Shown here in pieces: positions 40,286-49,292 of a stretch of DNA of 64,000 nt (positions within the stretch are counted from its first letter, which is position 1; the number at the start of each line of letters is the position of its first letter). A program made the position numbers and the translations under genes. This DNA comes from an uncultured Lachnoclostridium sp. (GTDB taxonomy: Bacteria > Bacillota > Clostridia > Lachnospirales > Lachnospiraceae): positions 62,001 to 126,000 of the forward strand of contig CALWLW010000008.1 of the NCBI GenBank assembly GCA_944381625.1, read 5' to 3'. The notes beneath the pieces are model-generated. The model was given only the letters and a program-made list of their open reading frames with translations. It was not told the origin of the DNA and did no database searches.

Positions 40286-42348
40286 GACGCACCTCCCCTG
40301 CAGGTGACAATATAGATGGGGTTCTGCCCCGTCATCAGATGGTAAGCCCCCAGCTTTCTGGATCTGGCCGTGCTCACCGACAGGATCTCTTCTTCGATCA
40401 GCGGCAGTTCCTTTAAGCACTGCATCACCTCACTCACCGTCTCCAGCGTCACCGTGTTGATGACCACGCGGATCTGCGGATTCTTTGCCAGCAGGCACTC
40501 CAGAATCTGTTTTAAATTCCCCGCGGAGCCGCCGATGAACGCATGGGTGGGCACAGGCAGTTCTTCCATGGCTTCCGGGGCCAGCCCCTCCACCACCTGC
40601 ACATTGGGCGTTCCGAACTTCCTCTTGTTCTGCTCAATGAGTCCGCAGGCCTCGCCACTGCGTTCGATGGCATATACCACGCCGTCCGGGGCCTGGAGCG
40701 CCATCTCGATGGATACGGAACCGGTTCCCGCCCCCACGTCGTAGACCACTGCGTCCGAAGGGAGATGGAGCTTCGCCGCCGACAGGCAACGCACCTCGCT
40801 CTTGGTCATGGGCGCTTTGCCCCGTATAAACTCTTCATCGTCGATGCAGGCGCGGCCATCGTCCGCCGCCTGGGGATTCTCAATAAGCGCCACGCAAAGG
40901 CCGTCGTAAACTCCGTCCGCCAGCTCCCCAGGCGTCCCGGAGACGATCCGTTCCTCCTCATAGCCCAGCCGTTCCCCCACATGGATCTGTACCTGGGACA
41001 GCCCGTATTCCTCCAGCTCCCGGCACAGGTTCCCCACGCCGTCCTTCCCTCCCAGAAGCGTAAAGGTCTTCCGGTGGGTACGCACGGCGGCGGGGAGGTT
41101 GGCGCTGCGGCCGTGCGCGCTTTTCAGGCACACGTCCTCCCAGCTCATGCGGAGCCTGGAGCAGAAATATACCACGGAAGAGATCCCGCAGATGCTCCGA
41201 ATCTCCCAATCCTGTCCTTCCATTGCTTCATAAAGCCGCTTCGCCCCGCTGTAGAATCCGATATCCCCGGATAAGAGCACCGCCACCCGGCGGTACTCCG
41301 GATGATCGGCGATATACTCCGCAATCTTCTGCGGGTCATAAGCGCAGAAGGAGGGCGTTCCCGCACAGTCCGCGGCCTCCAGCATCCGGCCGGCTCCCAC
41401 CAGCAGTTCCGCCTCTTTCACTGCGGCTCTGGCTTCCAGGGTCATGCCCGCGCCGGAACCCATGCCGATTCCCACTAGGGAGACCACCCGGGGCGGGGCG
41501 GCGGTGTCTTCCATGCCACGTGGCTCCGCCGGGGCGGCTGCGCCTGCCTGGAAAGCCCCGGCTTCTGCCTGCGCGGCCTCATGGGGCAGTCCCAGCCGTT
41601 CTTCCAGGATGCGCACCGTCTCCTGATAGGAGTATCCCGGCTGATCCTCCGGCCGCCGGACCAGCACCACTTTCGCTCCGGCGCGTTCGGCCGCCCGGAT
41701 CTTCTCATCAAAGCCTCCTGCCCTGCCGGTCTCCTTCGTCACCAGATATTTGCACTGGAACTGCCTGAGCATGGCCGTATTCAGATCCTCGCTGAAAGGC
41801 CCCTGCATGCAGATCAGGTTCTTCCCCCGAAAGCCCAGCTTCTCGCACGCGGATGCCACCTCCGCCGTGGACAGCACCCTTGCGTAGACCCGGTTCGCGT
41901 AATCCGGGATCGCGGTATATTTGGACAGTTCCTTGCTTCCGGTGGCCGCCAGAATATTCCCCTCTACGCCTTTTAAGTATTCCACGGCTTCGTCCACCGA
42001 ATCCACCTGAACCGCACTGGCGGACAGCCCTGCCGACGACGTTTCCCTGACCAGACGCAGGTATTCTGTCCCCGCCTTCTCACACGCCCGGACCAGATTC
42101 TCCGACACCACGCGGGCATAAGGATGTGTGGCGTCCACCACCAGCACGGGATCCTGCTCCCGGATCCACGCCTCCATCTCTCCTTCGTCCATGCGTCCGG
42201 CATGCACTTTGAGACCGGGTCGTTCCGCAAACAGGGTCTCCCCGTATTCTGTCGCCACACAGGCGGTCACGGGAATTCCTCTTCCTGCCAGGTACTCCGA
42301 CAGCGTCCTTCCTTCTATGGTTCCCGCAAAAATTATCACTGGTTTCAT
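40282..42348 (-). CDS. Fused CbiJ-CbiE-CbiT: precorrin-6A reductase, C5-methyltransferase, C15-methyltransferase/decarboxylase
   Basis: A 688-residue protein with three enzymes in series. Residues 1-250 are CbiJ/CobK (FAGTIEGRTLSEYLAGRG; DATHPYARVVSENL). A linker rich in Ala/Pro/Glu (about 252-284) follows. Residues 286-490 are CbiE (LVGIGMGSGAGMTLEA; VLLSGDIGFYSGA). Residues 510-688 are CbiT (KSEVRCLSAAKL; VYDVGAGTGSVSIEMAL; FIGGSAGNLKQIL). CbiE-CbiT fusions (CobL) are common; adding CbiJ is rarer. The three act on consecutive intermediates, so the fusion may channel them. GGAGGAATGAG precedes the ATG and cbiG ends one base before it. Confidence 0.93.
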   Translation of the reverse strand: MKPVIIFAGTIEGRTLSEYLAGRGIPVTACVATEYGETLFAERPGLKVHAGRMDEGEMEAWIREQDPVLVVDATHPYARVVSENLVRACEKAGTEYLRLVRETSSAGLSASAVQVDSVDEAVEYLKGVEGNILAATGSKELSKYTAIPDYANRVYARVLSTAEVASACEKLGFRGKNLICMQGPFSEDLNTAMLRQFQCKYLVTKETGRAGGFDEKIRAAERAGAKVVLVRRPEDQPGYSYQETVRILEERLGLPHEAAQAEAGAFQAGAAAPAEPRGMEDTAAPPRVVSLVGIGMGSGAGMTLEARAAVKEAELLVGAGRMLEAADCAGTPSFCAYDPQKIAEYIADHPEYRRVAVLLSGDIGFYSGAKRLYEAMEGQDWEIRSICGISSVVYFCSRLRMSWEDVCLKSAHGRSANLPAAVRTHRKTFTLLGGKDGVGNLCRELEEYGLSQVQIHVGERLGYEEERIVSGTPGELADGVYDGLCVALIENPQAADDGRACIDDEEFIRGKAPMTKSEVRCLSAAKLHLPSDAVVYDVGAGTGSVSIEMALQAPDGVVYAIERSGEACGLIEQNKRKFGTPNVQVVEGLAPEAMEELPVPTHAFIGGSAGNLKQILECLLAKNPQIRVVINTVTLETVSEVMQCLKELPLIEEEILSVSTARSRKLGAYHLMTGQNPIYIVTCRGGAS

Positions 42349-42349
42349 C

Positions 42350-43411
42350 TCATTCCTCCATGCAGAGCGTATAATCAGTCATTGCCGCGGCAAGCGTCAT
42401 GCCGTTCCTGGCCGTCTTTCGGATCAGCAGCCGGTGCGTGCCGGCCAGCAGAAGAGCCGATCGTTCGCAGACATTTCCCACGCCCGCCACTTTTCTTACA
42501 AAATCGGACTCTGTAAATCCGTCCTCCGACTCTGCCCGCTCCAGTTCCTCCGGCGTATAGACCCGGAAAGACACTCCCAGGCTCTCCGCCAGGGCGTGAA
42601 TCCCTGCTTCGTCCTTTTTCAGATCCACGGAGGCGACGCCGCAGACGCTCTCCGGGAAGATCCCGTACCGCTCCAGTTCTTCCTTCACAAAACTCTTCAG
42701 CGCCTCCCCGTCCGTTCCTTTCCGGCATCCGATCCCCAGCGCCACAGCCCTGGGCACCAGATGGAGCGTCCGGTCAAACGGGCTGCTTTTTTTCACATCC
42801 ACGGCAAATCCCAGCTCCTGCGGACTCTCCGTATCCAGTTCCTCCGGTATCGGCCCCAGCACCGGAAAGGCGCTGTACATCCCCACGCGTGTATCCGATA
42901 CCAGCGCCGCCGCGATCTCTTTTGCCAGCGGCATGGAATCCAGGTACATCCCCCTGCGGGCCGCGAACGCGTCCACCGCGAATTTTCCATGAAGATCCGT
43001 GGCCGTGGTGATCACCGGCTCCGCGCCCAGGATCTCCGCGGCCAGAAGCGTAAGGGCGTTGGCTCCGCCGATATGGCCGGACAGCAGGGAGATGGCGTGC
43101 TTCCCCTGCTCATCCACCACGATCACCGCCGGGTCCGTCTTCTTGCTCCTGACAAAAGGAGCAATAGCGCGCACACAGATCCCCGCCGCGCCCACGAAGA
43201 TCAGCGCGTCCTGATCCTGGAACTGCCGCCGGGTCCACTCAGACAAGGATTCGGAAAACAGGCAAATCCCCTCTGCTCCCGCCTCCTCCTCTGAGACGCC
43301 TTTTCGCTTCACCCATGCCTCACAGGCGATCCCCTGGACAGACAGTCCCGTCTTCAGCTTTTTCATCAGTTTTTCACTGTTTCTGGTAAATCCGATTAAC
43401 GCCGCCTTCAT
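42350..43411 (-). CDS. cbiG: Cobalt-precorrin-5A hydrolase
   Basis: CbiG opens the delta-lactone of cobalt-precorrin-5A and releases acetaldehyde, a step specific to the anaerobic route. The 353-residue protein has the N-terminal LIFVGAAGICVRAIAPFV and DEQGKHAISLLSGHIGGAN segments (about 72-120) and a C-terminal CbiG domain beginning VALGIGCRKGTDGEALKSF. AGGAGG precedes the ATG. It is followed at once by the cbiJET fusion. Confidence 0.94.
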   Translation of the reverse strand: MKAALIGFTRNSEKLMKKLKTGLSVQGIACEAWVKRKGVSEEEAGAEGICLFSESLSEWTRRQFQDQDALIFVGAAGICVRAIAPFVRSKKTDPAVIVVDEQGKHAISLLSGHIGGANALTLLAAEILGAEPVITTATDLHGKFAVDAFAARRGMYLDSMPLAKEIAAALVSDTRVGMYSAFPVLGPIPEELDTESPQELGFAVDVKKSSPFDRTLHLVPRAVALGIGCRKGTDGEALKSFVKEELERYGIFPESVCGVASVDLKKDEAGIHALAESLGVSFRVYTPEELERAESEDGFTESDFVRKVAGVGNVCERSALLLAGTHRLLIRKTARNGMTLAAAMTDYTLCMEE

Positions 43412-43426
43412 AAGTTCCTCCTGTCG

Positions 43427-44584
43427 TTACTGCTCACGGGTCAGACGCAGACGGTAATCTCCTATCTTCCGCACCAGATCTTCCGTCAGCGCTGTCTGTC
43501 CCAGGACGCCGTACACCTTGGAAAAAGTGATCACGCCCAGTTCCAGGTTCTGCTGCGCTCGCGCGTTCACGTAGAATTCCATCTTCTCCATGAGCCTTCC
43601 CATCACCGCTTCCAGGTATCCGGCCTCCTTCAGATATTTCAGCGCGTCGTCCGTGGTCACACAGTCCATGATCTGCTGCAGAAGCTCACGCGGCGCGCCT
43701 TCCAGCGCCGCGTGCACGGCCAGAAGCTCCATCCTGGCGTCCGCGTTGTGGGAGTGAGTATTCATGATCCCGCCTGCCAGCTTCACAAATTTTCCGATAT
43801 GCCCCACCAGCAGCACACCCTTCGCCCCGTATTCCACGGCTGCGTCCAGAGCCTCTCCCACAAAATTGCTGCATTTGACCGCATCCTCCAGATCCAGTCC
43901 ATGCCCGTATTCTTCCAGAAAGTCGATGCCGTAATTGCCCGGCACGATCAGCAGATAGTCCATCCCGTCTGCCAGTTTCTGGCGGATCTCCACCCGGATC
44001 GTATCAATCAAGGCCTGCTCGCTCATGGGCTCCACAATGCCCGTAGTACCCAGGATGGAGATGCCCCCCAGTATACCCAGACGCGGATTGAAAGTTTTGG
44101 CGGCCAGCGCCTCCCCTTCCGGAACGGAGATCACCGCTTCCAGACCGCCCTCATATCCCAGCTCCCGGCAGACCGCCTCCAGATTCTCCCGGATCATCTG
44201 CCTGGGCACATGGTTGATGGCCGCCTCGCCCACCGGCTGGTCCAGCCCCGGCTTCGTCACCCGGCCCACGCCTTTTCCACCGTCTATCCGGATACCCGGC
44301 TCCCTGGTCCTGCGGACGGAGGCGCAGATCAGGGTGCCGTTGGTCACATCCGGGTCGTCGCCGCCGTCTTTTCGCACCGCGCAGCCTGACTCCTCAGAAG
44401 TCCGTGTCCGGTTCAGCACTTTCAGCCGCAGGCGCACCCCGCCCGGCGTCATCAGCTCCACCTCCGGGACGTCCTGCCCGGATAAAAGCATGAAGGCGGC
44501 TGCTTTCGCAGCCGCTGCCGCACAGGAACCTGTGGTGTAGCCGTATCTCAGCTTTTTATGATTTTTGTATACGTACTGTTCCAT
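43427..44584 (-). CDS. cbiD: Cobalt-precorrin-5B (C1)-methyltransferase
   Basis: CbiD adds the C1 methyl group in the anaerobic pathway. The 385-residue protein has the N-terminal signature LRYGYTTGSCAAAAAKAA (about 10-27), GLDQPVGEAAINHVPR near 112 and NTHSHNADARMELLA near 280. The ATG at 44584 follows AAAGGAGG; 18 upstream codons are excluded. A 95-nt gap with two hairpins separates it from cobT, one of the longest gaps in this operon. Confidence 0.95.
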   Translation of the reverse strand: MEQYVYKNHKKLRYGYTTGSCAAAAAKAAAFMLLSGQDVPEVELMTPGGVRLRLKVLNRTRTSEESGCAVRKDGGDDPDVTNGTLICASVRRTREPGIRIDGGKGVGRVTKPGLDQPVGEAAINHVPRQMIRENLEAVCRELGYEGGLEAVISVPEGEALAAKTFNPRLGILGGISILGTTGIVEPMSEQALIDTIRVEIRQKLADGMDYLLIVPGNYGIDFLEEYGHGLDLEDAVKCSNFVGEALDAAVEYGAKGVLLVGHIGKFVKLAGGIMNTHSHNADARMELLAVHAALEGAPRELLQQIMDCVTTDDALKYLKEAGYLEAVMGRLMEKMEFYVNARAQQNLELGVITFSKVYGVLGQTALTEDLVRKIGDYRLRLTREQ

Positions 44585-44611
44585 GGAGCCTCCTTTATGC
44601 AGACGGGAAAC

Positions 44612-44666
44612 GCCCGCTTCCTGCGGGCGGCGAGTCATTCTTTAGCGCATGTCCGCCTGACTCGCC
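44612..44666 (-). repeat. Two hairpins in the cobT-cbiD spacer
   Basis: On the minus strand GGCGAGTCA (44666-44658) pairs with TGACTCGCC (44637-44629), then GCCCGC (44628-44623) pairs with GCGGGC (44617-44612) followed by GTTTCCC. The second is a weak terminator-like hairpin inside the operon and could set polarity between cobT and cbiD. Confidence 0.55.
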
Positions 44667-44679
44667 CCCGCCCGTCCTT

Positions 44680-45741
44680 TTATACCTGATGCTCGTATGC
44701 TTCCACGTGGGCTCCATCCCAGGTGGCAATATGATAGTAAGCATTCAGTCCCTGGTCAATGAGCGCAAGACCCATGATGGCTCCCGTGCCCTCTCCCAGG
44801 TGCATGCCCGCGTGCAGCGGGGCCTCCATGCCCAGACGTTCCAGCACCAGCCGGGCCGCAGGCTCCGTGGAGCAGTGAGTGGCCAGCATATATTCTTTGG
44901 CCTCCGGGCAGAGCATGCCCGCCAGGTAAGCGGACACGGCGGAGATGAAGCCGTCGATGAGAATGGGCATATGCTCATGGGCTGCTCCCAGATAGCATCC
45001 CACCATGCCGGCGATGTCCAGTCCGCCCACCTTGGAGATCACGTCCAGGGCGTCCGCCGGATCAGGGGCGTTCACCCGGATGGCCTCCTTGACCGCGCGG
45101 ATCTTCCGCTCCAGCCCTTCGCTGGAGAGTCCCGCCCCGCGTCCGGTCACATACTCCACATCCTGATCGAAGAGCACGGCGGCGCAGGCGGAGCTGGTGG
45201 TAGTGTTGCCGATGCCCATCTCGCCGGTCACGATCAGGTCGTATCCTGCTTCTTTCATCTCTTTTACCAGGGCTGCGCCAGTCAGGATGGCGCGGACGCA
45301 CTCCTCCCTGGTCATGGCCGGGCCTTTGGCAATATTGCCGGTGCCGTGGCGCACCGCCACGTTGCGGATCCGGGGATGTTTCCCATCCGTCAGGCAGCCG
45401 ATGTTCACCGGGATCAGCTCGCAGGACGCCAGATTGCACATGACGCAGGCCGTTGAGAGCCGGTCTCCCATATTCTCCAGTACCTGGATCGTCACGGAAC
45501 TGTCTGTCTGGGTCACCCCTTCTTCCACCACGCCGTTGTCCGCTCCCATGATCAGCACCACCCGTTTATCCGGATGGGGATAGGGCGTGCCATAGATCCC
45601 TGCGATCCGCACTACTGCCTCTTCCAGCCATCCCAGGCCCCGCAGGGGCTTGCACAGAGAATCCCAGCATTTCCAGGATTCCTCCATGATCTCCCGGTTC
45701 ACAGGCTCGATTCCCTTTATCAGTTCTTCCAGTGTATTCAT
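44680..45741 (-). CDS. cobT: Nicotinate-nucleotide-dimethylbenzimidazole phosphoribosyltransferase
   Basis: CobT makes alpha-ribazole phosphate from nicotinate mononucleotide and the lower-ligand base. The 353-residue protein has VLIMGADNGVVEEGVTQTDS near 62, GEMGIGNTTTSSA near 173 and the catalytic Glu in HLGEGTGAIMG near 316. GGGGGAG precedes the ATG. No gene for making dimethylbenzimidazole (bluB or bza) is in the window, so the base may be imported or encoded elsewhere. Confidence 0.96.
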   Translation of the reverse strand: MNTLEELIKGIEPVNREIMEESWKCWDSLCKPLRGLGWLEEAVVRIAGIYGTPYPHPDKRVVLIMGADNGVVEEGVTQTDSSVTIQVLENMGDRLSTACVMCNLASCELIPVNIGCLTDGKHPRIRNVAVRHGTGNIAKGPAMTREECVRAILTGAALVKEMKEAGYDLIVTGEMGIGNTTTSSACAAVLFDQDVEYVTGRGAGLSSEGLERKIRAVKEAIRVNAPDPADALDVISKVGGLDIAGMVGCYLGAAHEHMPILIDGFISAVSAYLAGMLCPEAKEYMLATHCSTEPAARLVLERLGMEAPLHAGMHLGEGTGAIMGLALIDQGLNAYYHIATWDGAHVEAYEHQV

Positions 45742-45743
45742 GA

Positions 45744-46031
45744 TTATTCTCCCCCTTCTTCTGCCACCAGTCCCTCATACTCCGGGTGCTTCTGGAACCA
45801 TCCCCGGGCATAGGAACAGCCCAGGACAGCTTTTTTGCCCTGTTCCTGCAGGTGCCTGGCCGCCGCTTCCATCAGTTTTCCACCTACGCCCTGTCCCCGC
45901 AGGGAATTGTCCACATAGGTGCGCTCGATATTCACCGTATCTTTGTCCACCGCCGGGAAACTCACCAGGGCAATTACCTTCTTCTCATCGTCCCAGAGCT
46001 CGATGCGATCTTCCTGATAATGAAATTCCAT
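45744..46031 (-). CDS. Small GNAT-fold N-acetyltransferase inside the cobalamin operon
   Basis: A 95-residue single-domain protein of the short GNAT group (YidJ/Gtn-like). ERTYVDNSLRGQGVGGKLM (about 36-54) is the acetyl-CoA-binding motif, with R-G-Q-G-V-G as the pyrophosphate loop, and CSYARGWFQKHPEYEGLV closes the domain. Its stop is 2 nt before the cobT ATG and its start 11 nt after cbiC, so it is translated with the cobalamin genes. No step of the pathway needs an acetyltransferase; its role is unknown. Confidence 0.8.
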   Translation of the reverse strand: MEFHYQEDRIELWDDEKKVIALVSFPAVDKDTVNIERTYVDNSLRGQGVGGKLMEAAARHLQEQGKKAVLGCSYARGWFQKHPEYEGLVAEEGGE

Positions 46032-46042
46032 CCGTCTTCCCC

Positions 46043-46672
46043 CTATTCTTTTGCATAAAGCATGGCGTTGCAGATGGTGGCGGCGATATTGCTGCCGCCC
46101 TTGCGCCCTCTGGGCACAATATAGGGAACACCCGCCTCCATGATCAGTTCCTTGGCTTCCACCACGTTGACAAAGCCCACCGGCGCGCCGATGATCAGGG
46201 CCGGTTTCACCTTTCCTTCCTGGATCAGCTCATACAGCCGGATCAGGGCGGTGGGCGCGTTTCCCACGGCAAAGATCACTTCGCCGGGCAGCGCGGCTCC
46301 CCGTTCCACGCAGACCGCCGCACGGGTGCAGCCCCGCTCGGCCGCTTCCGCCGCCACATCCTCGTCGGACATGAAGCAGTATGCTTCGCCGCCGTATTCC
46401 TTCAGCTTCTTTTTGTTGATGCCGGACCAGGCCATCCGGGTATCCGTCACTATCGACGCGCCCCGGCGCAGGGCTTCCACCCCCAGCCTGGCGGCATCCT
46501 CCGAGAAACACAGATTATCCGCATAATCAAAATCCGCAGACGTATGGATGCACCGTTTGACAATGGAGAACTCCGGCTCCGGCCAGGTTCTTCCGTTCAG
46601 TTCCCCGGTGATGATCTCCATGCTGCGTTTCTCAATATCCGCAGGTTTTACAATTTCTATCTTATCCAGCAT
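46043..46672 (-). CDS. cbiC: (Cobalt-)precorrin-8X methylmutase
   Basis: CbiC moves the C11 methyl group to C12, giving cobyrinate. The 209-residue protein has the catalytic His43 in RCIHTSADFDYADNL, TDTRMAWSGINKKKL near 98, and LIIGAPVGFVNVVEAKE near 165. The start shares a base with the cobQ stop (TGATG), so the two are translationally coupled. Confidence 0.95.
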   Translation of the reverse strand: MLDKIEIVKPADIEKRSMEIITGELNGRTWPEPEFSIVKRCIHTSADFDYADNLCFSEDAARLGVEALRRGASIVTDTRMAWSGINKKKLKEYGGEAYCFMSDEDVAAEAAERGCTRAAVCVERGAALPGEVIFAVGNAPTALIRLYELIQEGKVKPALIIGAPVGFVNVVEAKELIMEAGVPYIVPRGRKGGSNIAATICNAMLYAKE

Positions 46673-48168
46673 CAGATTCCAGCCTCCAATATCTCGTAGA
46701 TTTTTTTCATGTCCAGCGAACGCCTGACCAGATCGGCCAGCTTGTCGTACTCCTGCTCCTTGTAAGCCTGCAGATCGAAGGCTTCCCCGCCATACTCCAT
46801 GCCTTTCGCTTCCATCAGGCGGCGCACCACGGACTCCGCGAAGCCCTCCGTGTCAAAGATCCCGTGCAGATAGCTTCCCAGCACGCTTCCGTCCTCATTG
46901 GCCAGCGCGTCCGTCCTGCCGTCCTCCAGACGGATCAGTTCCTGGCAGCCGCCCAGGTTCTCCGTGACGCCCATGTGGATCTCATAGCCGGACACTTCCC
47001 GGCCTTTCCAGTCCTGCCAGAGCCCGGCGCCCTGTTCCATAACGCCGGTGATCCGCGTACGGGTCTTGGCGCTGCAGAACACAGTCCTGGTGTCCAGAAG
47101 GCCCATCCCCCTCATGGTTCCACCGTGTTCCACCCCGTCCGGATCTGCCAGCTCCCTGCCCAGAAGCTGAAAACCGCCGCAGATCCCGATCACCGGCGTC
47201 TTTTTCTCCGCCTGCCGCAGGATCAGCGCTTCCATGCCCGATTCTCTCAGCCACTGCATATCGTCCATGGTATTCTTCGTACCCGGAAGCAGAATCAGAT
47301 CCGGGTCTCCCAGAAGTCCCGGCTTCTGCACATACCGCAGGGACACGCCGGGCATCCTCTCAAACGCGGAGAAATCCGTGAAATTGGAGATGTGAGGCAG
47401 ATGGATCACCGCCAGATCCAGTCCCTCGCCCCGGCCGGTCTGCAAAAGCCGGTCGGAAAGACTGTCCTCGTCGTCGATGTCCAGCCGCTCCATGGGCACC
47501 ACGCCCACCACGGGTATCCCGGTCCGTTCCTCGATCATCTCCAGGCCCGGCTCCAGGATCTTCACATCCCCGCGGAATTTGTTGACGACCAGCCCCTTGA
47601 TCATGGCCTGCTCCTCTTCCTCCAGAAGCTTCACCGTGCCGTACAGAGCCGCGAACACGCCTCCCCGGTCGATATCTCCCACCAGCAGTACCGGGGCTCC
47701 GGCCATCTTGGCCATCCCCATGTTCACGATATCATTCTCATGAAGATTGATCTCCGCCGGACTCCCCGCCCCCTCGATGACAATGATATCGTAGGCCTCG
47801 TCGAGCCTCTGATACGCCGCCATCACATCCGGGATCAGTTCTTTTTTCCTTTTATAATAATCCATGGCGGCCATGTTGCCGCGGACTTCCCCGTTGACGA
47901 TCACCTGGCTCCCCACGTTGCTGGTGGGTTTTAAAAGGATGGGATTCATATCCGCCGTGGGCTCGATCCCCGCCGCCTCCGCCTGCATGGCCTGGGCCCG
48001 GCCGATCTCCAGCCCCTCGCTGGTAATATAAGAATTCAGCGCCATGTTCTGAGATTTAAACGGAGCCGTCCGGTAACCGTCCTGCCAGAACACCCGGCAG
48101 AGTCCGGCGGTGAGAAAGCTCTTGCCGGAATTGGACATGGTTCCCTGTATCATGATTGCCTTTGCCAT
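46672..48168 (-). CDS. cbiP: Cobyric acid synthase
   Basis: CbiP/CobQ amidates four peripheral carboxyls of adenosyl-cobyrinate diamide. The 498-residue protein has the P-loop [18 protein letters not shown] near 8, [22 protein letters not shown] near 127, and a C-terminal glutaminase domain with Cys in [11 protein letters not shown] near 330. The ATG at 48168 follows AAAGGAAG; 57 upstream codons in frame are excluded because they lack a ribosome site and run into cobD. Confidence 0.95.
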   Translation of the reverse strand: MAKAIMIQGTMSNSGKSFLTAGLCRVFWQDGYRTAPFKSQNMALNSYITSEGLEIGRAQAMQAEAAGIEPTADMNPILLKPTSNVGSQVIVNGEVRGNMAAMDYYKRKKELIPDVMAAYQRLDEAYDIIVIEGAGSPAEINLHENDIVNMGMAKMAGAPVLLVGDIDRGGVFAALYGTVKLLEEEEQAMIKGLVVNKFRGDVKILEPGLEMIEERTGIPVVGVVPMERLDIDDEDSLSDRLLQTGRGEGLDLAVIHLPHISNFTDFSAFERMPGVSLRYVQKPGLLGDPDLILLPGTKNTMDDMQWLRESGMEALILRQAEKKTPVIGICGGFQLLGRELADPDGVEHGGTMRGMGLLDTRTVFCSAKTRTRITGVMEQGAGLWQDWKGREVSGYEIHMGVTENLGGCQELIRLEDGRTDALANEDGSVLGSYLHGIFDTEGFAESVVRRLMEAKGMEYGGEAFDLQAYKEQEYDKLADLVRRSLDMKKIYEILEAGI

Positions 48169-48212
48169 CTTGTCATCTTCCTTTCCTAACATCCGCAGAC
48201 TTTTCTGATTTT

Positions 48213-49292
48213 TTAAGTCTGCGGGCGGCCTCCTTTGCTCAGGACACGCTCCAGCGCCTCCAGAAGCCGCAGGTTCTCTTCCCGGGTCTTTACCGCCGTC
48301 CGGTAGCACTCCCTGTCCAGTCCCCGGTAATTGGCGCACCGGCGGATCAGGATGCCCTCCGGATACAGCCGTTCATAGAGATCCGTGACACCGTCCGCGC
48401 GGAAAAACAGATAATCCGCCTGGCCGTCCCAGACCCGAAGGCCCAGGTCTTCCAGCCCTTTTTTCAGCATCTGCCGCTCTCTGCGCACCAGGCGCACCGC
48501 TTCTTCCTTATATGCCCGTTCCTTAAGGGCCGCAATCCCCGCTTCCGACGCCAGCACGCTCACGCCCCAGCACTGTCCGGCCCGCTCCATGCACTCCAGA
48601 AGCTCCCGGTTCCCGCTGATTCCGTAACCCAGCCGGATCCCCGGCATGGCATACATCTTGGTAAAAGATTTCAGGATAAACAGATGGGGAAATTCCTCCG
48701 TCCTCCCGATGAAGGACCGTTCCTCCTGCCCTGTAAAATCCAGGAAGCATTCGTCCAGCACCAGGCAGATGCCCAGTTCTTCCGCCCGCGTGGCCGCCGC
48801 CTCCAGAATGGACGGCTCCGTCAGAAGCCCCGTGGGATTGTTGGGATTGCACAGGAACATCACGTCCGGCCGTTCTTCCATCTGCTCCAGGATATCCTCC
48901 CGGATCTCCAGCTCCGGTCCCGTGCGGTAGAACGAAATCTCTGTCCCGGTCTGCTTTAGGGCCTCCTCATATTCCGCGAAGGTGGGCGCCGTCAGAAGGG
49001 CTGTCCCCGGACGGAGGGCATAGACCAGACGGTAAATCAGGTCCGCCCCTCCGTTGCCGCAGATCAGATATTCCTCCGGAACACCGTGGTATTCGCCCAG
49101 CGCCTCTTTCAGCTTCCTGCACATGGGGTCCGGGTAATGGACCGCCTGGGAAAGCGCCTCCGTCACCGCCCGGCGGACGCCCTCCGGCATCCCCAGGGGA
49201 TTGATATTGGCGGAAAAGTCCAGAAGCGTCCCATTCCTGCGGAACGCCTCAAGACCGCCGTCATAGACATTTCCTCCGTGCTGCAGTTCCAT
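48213..49292 (-). CDS. cobD: L-threonine-O-3-phosphate decarboxylase
   Basis: A PLP enzyme that makes (R)-1-aminopropan-2-ol phosphate, the linker of the nucleotide loop. The 359-residue protein starts HGGNVYDGG, has [15 protein letters not shown] (about 25-39), NPNNPTG near 147, and the PLP Lys in [16 protein letters not shown] near 210. GGAGG sits in the end of the preceding gene, whose stop directly abuts this ATG. Its product is used by CbiB. Confidence 0.92.
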   Translation of the reverse strand: MELQHGGNVYDGGLEAFRRNGTLLDFSANINPLGMPEGVRRAVTEALSQAVHYPDPMCRKLKEALGEYHGVPEEYLICGNGGADLIYRLVYALRPGTALLTAPTFAEYEEALKQTGTEISFYRTGPELEIREDILEQMEERPDVMFLCNPNNPTGLLTEPSILEAAATRAEELGICLVLDECFLDFTGQEERSFIGRTEEFPHLFILKSFTKMYAMPGIRLGYGISGNRELLECMERAGQCWGVSVLASEAGIAALKERAYKEEAVRLVRRERQMLKKGLEDLGLRVWDGQADYLFFRADGVTDLYERLYPEGILIRRCANYRGLDRECYRTAVKTREENLRLLEALERVLSKGGRPQT

